Shown here in pieces: positions 21,800 to 24,787 of a stretch of 24,787 nt of DNA; the first letter of the stretch is position 1, and each line of letters begins with the position of its first letter. The stretch is taken from assembly GCA_900319195.1 (NCBI GenBank), contig ONNL01000113.1:1-24787 (forward strand), given 5' to 3'. The notes under the pieces were generated by a model. It worked only from the letters and a program-made list of their open reading frames with translations. It made no database searches and was not told the origin of the DNA. This DNA is from an uncultured Ruminococcus sp. Lineage in GTDB: Bacteria > Bacillota > Clostridia > Oscillospirales > Ruminococcaceae. Position numbers and translations under genes: made by a program.

Positions 21800-22381
21800 A
21801 TGACGAGTGTTTATTTTGTCCGTCACGCTCAGCCCGATTTTTCTTGGAATGATACAAAGACCCGTCCGCTTACAGATGAGGGCAAGGCTGATACGGAATA
21901 TGTTGTAAAGTATCTGATGGACGCTGATATCTCGGCTGTCTACTCAAGTCCTTTCAGGCGGACTATCGACACGGTAAAAGGTCTTGCGGATATGCTCAGA
22001 CTTGACATTGTAACGATCGACGCTCTGCATGAGCGTACCATTGGTAAACGCACGGAGTCCGATTTTCTCGATTATGCCCGTCATCAGTGGGATGATCACA
22101 CCTACAAAGCACAGGGCGGAGAATCCCTCTCAGAGGTGCGGGAGCGAAATATAAATGTGCTGGAGCCGCTTATAAGCCGACACGAAAATGAGAATATCGT
22201 TATCGCAACGCATGGCACTTCCCTTTCGACTATACTGAATTATTACGACAGCAGCTACGGCTATGATGACTTTATGGGTATCATCAATCTCATGCCGTAT
22301 ATCGTAAGGGTGGACTTTGAGAGCGGCAAATACCTCGGCAGGACGGATATTTTCAGCTGTAAAAAGGTCTATAACGGCTGA
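21800..22381 (+). CDS. Histidine phosphatase family protein in the riboflavin operon
   Basis: This 193-residue cytoplasmic protein belongs to the phosphoglycerate-mutase-like histidine phosphatase superfamily. The phospho-acceptor His9 lies in VRHAQPDF, the arginines of SSPFRRTIDT are at 53-54, the acidic residue Glu78 is in LHERTIGKR, and the second histidine His138 is in ATHGTS. The ATG at 21800 lies one base after the ribBA stop with no strong ribosome binding site, so it is probably translated by coupling. Reading further upstream in frame only enters ribBA sequence, which I rejected as coding. Members dephosphorylate sugar phosphates, nucleotides or cofactor precursors. Its position between ribBA and ribH makes it a candidate for dephosphorylating the RibD product, usually assigned to HAD enzymes; that is inference. 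Confidence 0.88.
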   Translation: MTSVYFVRHAQPDFSWNDTKTRPLTDEGKADTEYVVKYLMDADISAVYSSPFRRTIDTVKGLADMLRLDIVTIDALHERTIGKRTESDFLDYARHQWDDHTYKAQGGESLSEVRERNINVLEPLISRHENENIVIATHGTSLSTILNYYDSSYGYDDFMGIINLMPYIVRVDFESGKYLGRTDIFSCKKVYNG

Positions 22382-22401
22382 GTAAAAACAACACACATAT
22401 A

Positions 22402-22430
22402 AATGCTTGAAGCTGACGATTCCGAGCATT
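22402..22430 (+). repeat. Hairpin in the gap before ribH
   Basis: AATGCTTG (22402-22409) pairs with CGAGCATT (22423-22430) through eight pairs including one G-U. An A-rich stretch rather than a U-tract follows. It lies in the only sizeable gap (82 bp) inside the riboflavin operon and may be a processing or stability element. Confidence 0.45.
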
Positions 22431-22463
22431 ATGAATAAAAAATTATTATAAGGAGAATTTAAA

Positions 22464-22931
22464 ATGAAAGTTTACGAAGGAAATCTTATCCCCAAGGAAA
22501 TACGTGTAGGTATCGTTGTTGCAAGGTTCAACGAGTTTATCACAAACAAGCTCCTCGGTGGTGCTATTGACGGACTCAAAAGACATGACATCAACGAGGA
22601 CTCAATAGATGTTGCATGGGTACCCGGTGCGTTTGAGATACCGCTCATAGCTTCAAAAATGGCTAAGAGCAAGAAGTACGACGCTGTAATATGTCTCGGA
22701 GCTATCATCAGAGGAAGCACGTCTCACTATGACCTTGTATGCAACGAGTGCGCAAAGGGAATAGCAAATGTATCGCTCAACAGCGATATTCCCGTAATGT
22801 TCGGTGTTATCACAACTGAAAATATCGAGCAGGCTATCGAGCGTGCAGGCTCTAAGGCTGGAAATAAAGGCTACGAATGCGCTCTCGGAGCAATTGAGAT
22901 GATAAATCTCATCAGAGAGATAGAATCTTAA
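22464..22931 (+). CDS. ribH: 6,7-dimethyl-8-ribityllumazine synthase (RibH)
   Basis: RibH condenses the dephosphorylated pyrimidine with 3,4-dihydroxy-2-butanone 4-phosphate to give lumazine, the substrate of RibE, normally as a large icosahedral or pentameric shell. At 155 residues it is full length. Substrate-contacting ARFNEFIT (20-27), WVPGAFEIP (52-60), GAIIRGSTSHYD (79-90, catalytic His88) and FGVITTEN (113-120), with Arg127, are present. AAGGAG precedes the ATG. No terminator is visible in the 24 bp before the next gene, so the lipoprotein may be read through from here. Confidence 0.97.
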   Translation: MKVYEGNLIPKEIRVGIVVARFNEFITNKLLGGAIDGLKRHDINEDSIDVAWVPGAFEIPLIASKMAKSKKYDAVICLGAIIRGSTSHYDLVCNECAKGIANVSLNSDIPVMFGVITTENIEQAIERAGSKAGNKGYECALGAIEMINLIREIES

Positions 22932-22955
22932 AACTCATTTATCAAAGGAGTAAAT

Positions 22956-24638
22956 ATGCATAAATACAGGATAATTGCATTTATCTCTGCATTGACGATC
23001 CCGCTTTCATTGACATCATGCAGGCTGAGAGACTTTTCAAAGAAAAGTGATTCGGAAAAAAAGACATCTGAGGAAAGTGAAGAAGAAACCGAGACCAAGG
23101 CTTCAAAAAAGAGCAAGAAGTCCGATAGATCCGAGAAGGATGATGAGTCGGATAAGAGCGAAAAGACTGAGACCTCTTCATCAGACGACCTTGATGAGAT
23201 AAGGGAGCACGTCCAGAATTTGCTTAATGATTCCAAGGAAAGCGATAACGAGGACAGTGTAAAGCGCGACATTGAGGATATTCTCTACGATATTGACTAT
23301 CTCTACGAGCAGCAGTCGCTCTTATCGAGGGACTACACTCTCAACTGGGGTGATGAGGAATATGAAGATAAGTATGACGCTGCCGGTGAAACTCTGAGTA
23401 TCGCCATGAATCTTGCCGAATATGCCTTCTGCAAGTGCTATGAGAACAAGGAGTACGCTGAGCTTGTAAAGCAGTACGTAAGTGAGGACTACACCGACCA
23501 GTTCTCTGATTCTTCAATGAATTTAAAGCGAATAGAGGGCTACACAAGGGTCGATTTCGAGATAATGGACGATTATCTCGACCGCTATTACGACATAGCA
23601 TATGATGATTCGCTTGACGACGACGAAAAGGACATAAAATGCGCGGAGCTCTACCTTGAGCTGCTCAACGAATACGATACGGAGACATTCTACGACGGAT
23701 TTAACCGCGACTATTCCCCCGAGCTGATCCTTGAGCTTTCTGAAACTGTTCGTGATGAAATGCTTGATGCCGAGGACGAGGTACTTGACGCTTTCAGGGA
23801 CATGGACGATTATGAGGACGTTTTGGATGATCCTGTATTATTTGATGATCCGTTCACGACGATACTTGAATATTCCCCCGAGCTCTCGGACGATATTGAA
23901 GATGCAGCAAAGCTCATAACCGACGAAAAGCTGTATACTATCGGAACGGGTGATGATACGTACAGCGGTTCATATACCGAATTTCTGCCGCTTGAAGACC
24001 ACGGCGAAATATATATGCACGACTCCGAGGACTTGTATACACTGTCAACAGCAGTTCACGAATTCGGTCACTTCTACGCATATATGGACGACACATCACC
24101 TGTTTTCAGCATGAGCAGCAACGTCGATATTGCTGAGATACAGTCACAGGGCTTTGAGTGCATTTTCACCCGTTTCTATGATGATATTTACGGCAAGCAG
24201 GCGGACGCAATGAAGCTTGTTAACCTTGTAAGCCTCATAGATTCGGTAACCTCGGGATTCGCTGTCGGTGAATTTGAGTATACGGTTCTCAAAAACAGGG
24301 ACGAGCTTACTCCCGAAGAGGTCGTTGAGAAGTTCGATGAAATTGTAGGCGACCAGACGAATTTCCATTTCTGGTACGTGTCACATATGTTTGAACAGCC
24401 GGGATACTATATCAGTTACGGTGTTTCTGCACTTGCTGCCTTTGACATCTGGCGCGATGAACAGAAGGACGAGGACGCTGCTCTCGAAAAATACGAGAGA
24501 ATTGCCGATATATCATCAATGAGCAGCCAGTGTAAATTTCAGGAGACTCTTGAAGAATGCGGCTTTGAAAACGTTATGTCAAAGGAATATATATCCGAAC
24601 TTGCCGACGAAATAATAGATTACGCGAAAAGCTTATAA
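22956..24638 (+). CDS. Acidic surface lipoprotein with HEFGH zincin motif, M3-peptidase-like
   Basis: This is an exported lipoprotein of 560 residues: signal peptide with lipobox LTSC (Cys22), then a low-complexity Lys/Ser/Glu/Asp tether at about 28-80, then a very acidic globular region. The C-terminal part has VHEFGHFYAYMDD, with the zinc motif His368-Glu369-x-x-His372. About 22 residues later comes DIAEIQSQGFE (Glu394, Glu401), which resembles the third-ligand segment of family M3 oligopeptidases (AEIAS-type). This supports a gluzincin-type metallopeptidase, but the N-terminal half is not one I recognise. It starts 24 bp after ribH with AAAGGAG. It probably acts on peptides or proteins at the outer face of the membrane; its substrate is unknown. 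Confidence 0.8.
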   Translation: MHKYRIIAFISALTIPLSLTSCRLRDFSKKSDSEKKTSEESEEETETKASKKSKKSDRSEKDDESDKSEKTETSSSDDLDEIREHVQNLLNDSKESDNEDSVKRDIEDILYDIDYLYEQQSLLSRDYTLNWGDEEYEDKYDAAGETLSIAMNLAEYAFCKCYENKEYAELVKQYVSEDYTDQFSDSSMNLKRIEGYTRVDFEIMDDYLDRYYDIAYDDSLDDDEKDIKCAELYLELLNEYDTETFYDGFNRDYSPELILELSETVRDEMLDAEDEVLDAFRDMDDYEDVLDDPVLFDDPFTTILEYSPELSDDIEDAAKLITDEKLYTIGTGDDTYSGSYTEFLPLEDHGEIYMHDSEDLYTLSTAVHEFGHFYAYMDDTSPVFSMSSNVDIAEIQSQGFECIFTRFYDDIYGKQADAMKLVNLVSLIDSVTSGFAVGEFEYTVLKNRDELTPEEVVEKFDEIVGDQTNFHFWYVSHMFEQPGYYISYGVSALAAFDIWRDEQKDEDAALEKYERIADISSMSSQCKFQETLEECGFENVMSKEYISELADEIIDYAKSL

Positions 24639-24787
24639 AATGATTGTACGGGTTATCTGGGGAACCCTTTTGAGACAAAGGGTTTCGCCAACAGCGGCGG
24701 GTACCCTCTGTCCTACGGACATCGTCTCGCCTGTCGGCTCGGTCGGTGCTTCTGCTTCGCAGAGGTGTCCACCGGACACCCGCACCC
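24639..24787. repeat. GC-rich, hairpin-rich tail, possible edge of a dispersed element
   Basis: Composition changes sharply after the last gene, with many G/C runs. Inverted repeats include AACCCTTT/AAAGGGTT (about 24664-24688), and GGTGTCC/GGACACC at the very end around ACC. No T-run follows the first hairpin, so it is not a clear terminator. One plus-strand frame reads as LSYGHRLACRLGRCFCFAEV followed by STGHP, the sort of short open frame often seen in predicted fragments from repeats rather than in genes. The window ends inside it, so its extent is unknown. Confidence 0.45.

Noticed and set aside
1..24787. CRISPR array, insertion sequence or prophage
   Set aside because: I saw no regularly spaced direct repeats, transposase, or phage structural genes; the recombinase at the left edge alone does not make a mobile element.

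Overview
The window reads as a chromosomal segment of a low-to-mid-GC, Gram-positive anaerobe of the Clostridia. I infer Oscillospiraceae/Ruminococcaceae, most likely a Ruminococcus relative. The reasons are strong AGGAG-type ribosome binding sites, textbook sigma-A promoters, lysine (L-box) and FMN (RFN) riboswitches with intrinsic terminators, a GH5 cellulase lipoprotein, and sporulation-type proteins (SpoIIP and a Spo0A DNA-binding domain). The assignment rests on gene content and family resemblance; no rRNA or other decisive marker is present.

Layout, left to right. (1) 1-1059: a 15-bp perfect inverted repeat with a 6-nt spacer, then a XerC/D-type tyrosine recombinase. (2) 1107-4886: a sigma-A promoter and a nitrogen/aspartate cluster of asnB, an HD-domain hydrolase, and an aspartate carbamoyltransferase with a PyrI-like zinc module on its C-terminus. 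It is closed by a bidirectional terminator. (3) 9407-4886, minus strand: queA, then a separately promoted group PAS protein - tgt - HAD phosphatase - GH5 endoglucanase lipoprotein. QueA and Tgt are the tRNA queuosine enzymes. (4) 9497-13110: promoter, lysine riboswitch and the lysine/diaminopimelate genes asd-dapA-dapB, followed by a PaaI-like thioesterase and a terminator. Both asd-dapA and dapA-dapB gaps hold strong hairpins lacking U-tracts. (5) 13112-14695: a PPP-family metallophosphatase, tRNA-Arg(CCG) on the minus strand, and a permuted papain-like (YiiX/C92) hydrolase starting at TTG. (6) 14689-17697: an envelope/sporulation block. SpoIIP is translationally coupled to a 99-residue single-span membrane protein, divergent from a polysaccharide deacetylase. 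Next comes a stand-alone Spo0A C-terminal DNA-binding domain without a receiver, with a perfect Spo0A-box-like 8-mer upstream. (7) 17748-22931: an Mrp/ApbC Fe-S carrier ATPase, then promoter, FMN riboswitch and the riboflavin genes ribD-ribE-ribBA, a histidine phosphatase, and ribH. (8) 22956-24638: an acidic lipoprotein with an HEFGH zincin motif resembling peptidase family M3. (9) 24639-24787: a compositionally different, GC-rich, hairpin-rich tail that looks like the edge of a dispersed repeat.

Most of the window is core metabolism under orthodox control. The less ordinary points are the receiver-less Spo0A with a candidate Spo0A box, the PyrB-zinc-module fusion, the histidine phosphatase inside the riboflavin operon (a candidate for that pathway's orphan dephosphorylation step), the SpoIIP-coupled small membrane protein, the zincin lipoprotein, the palindrome before the recombinase, and the terminal GC-rich element.
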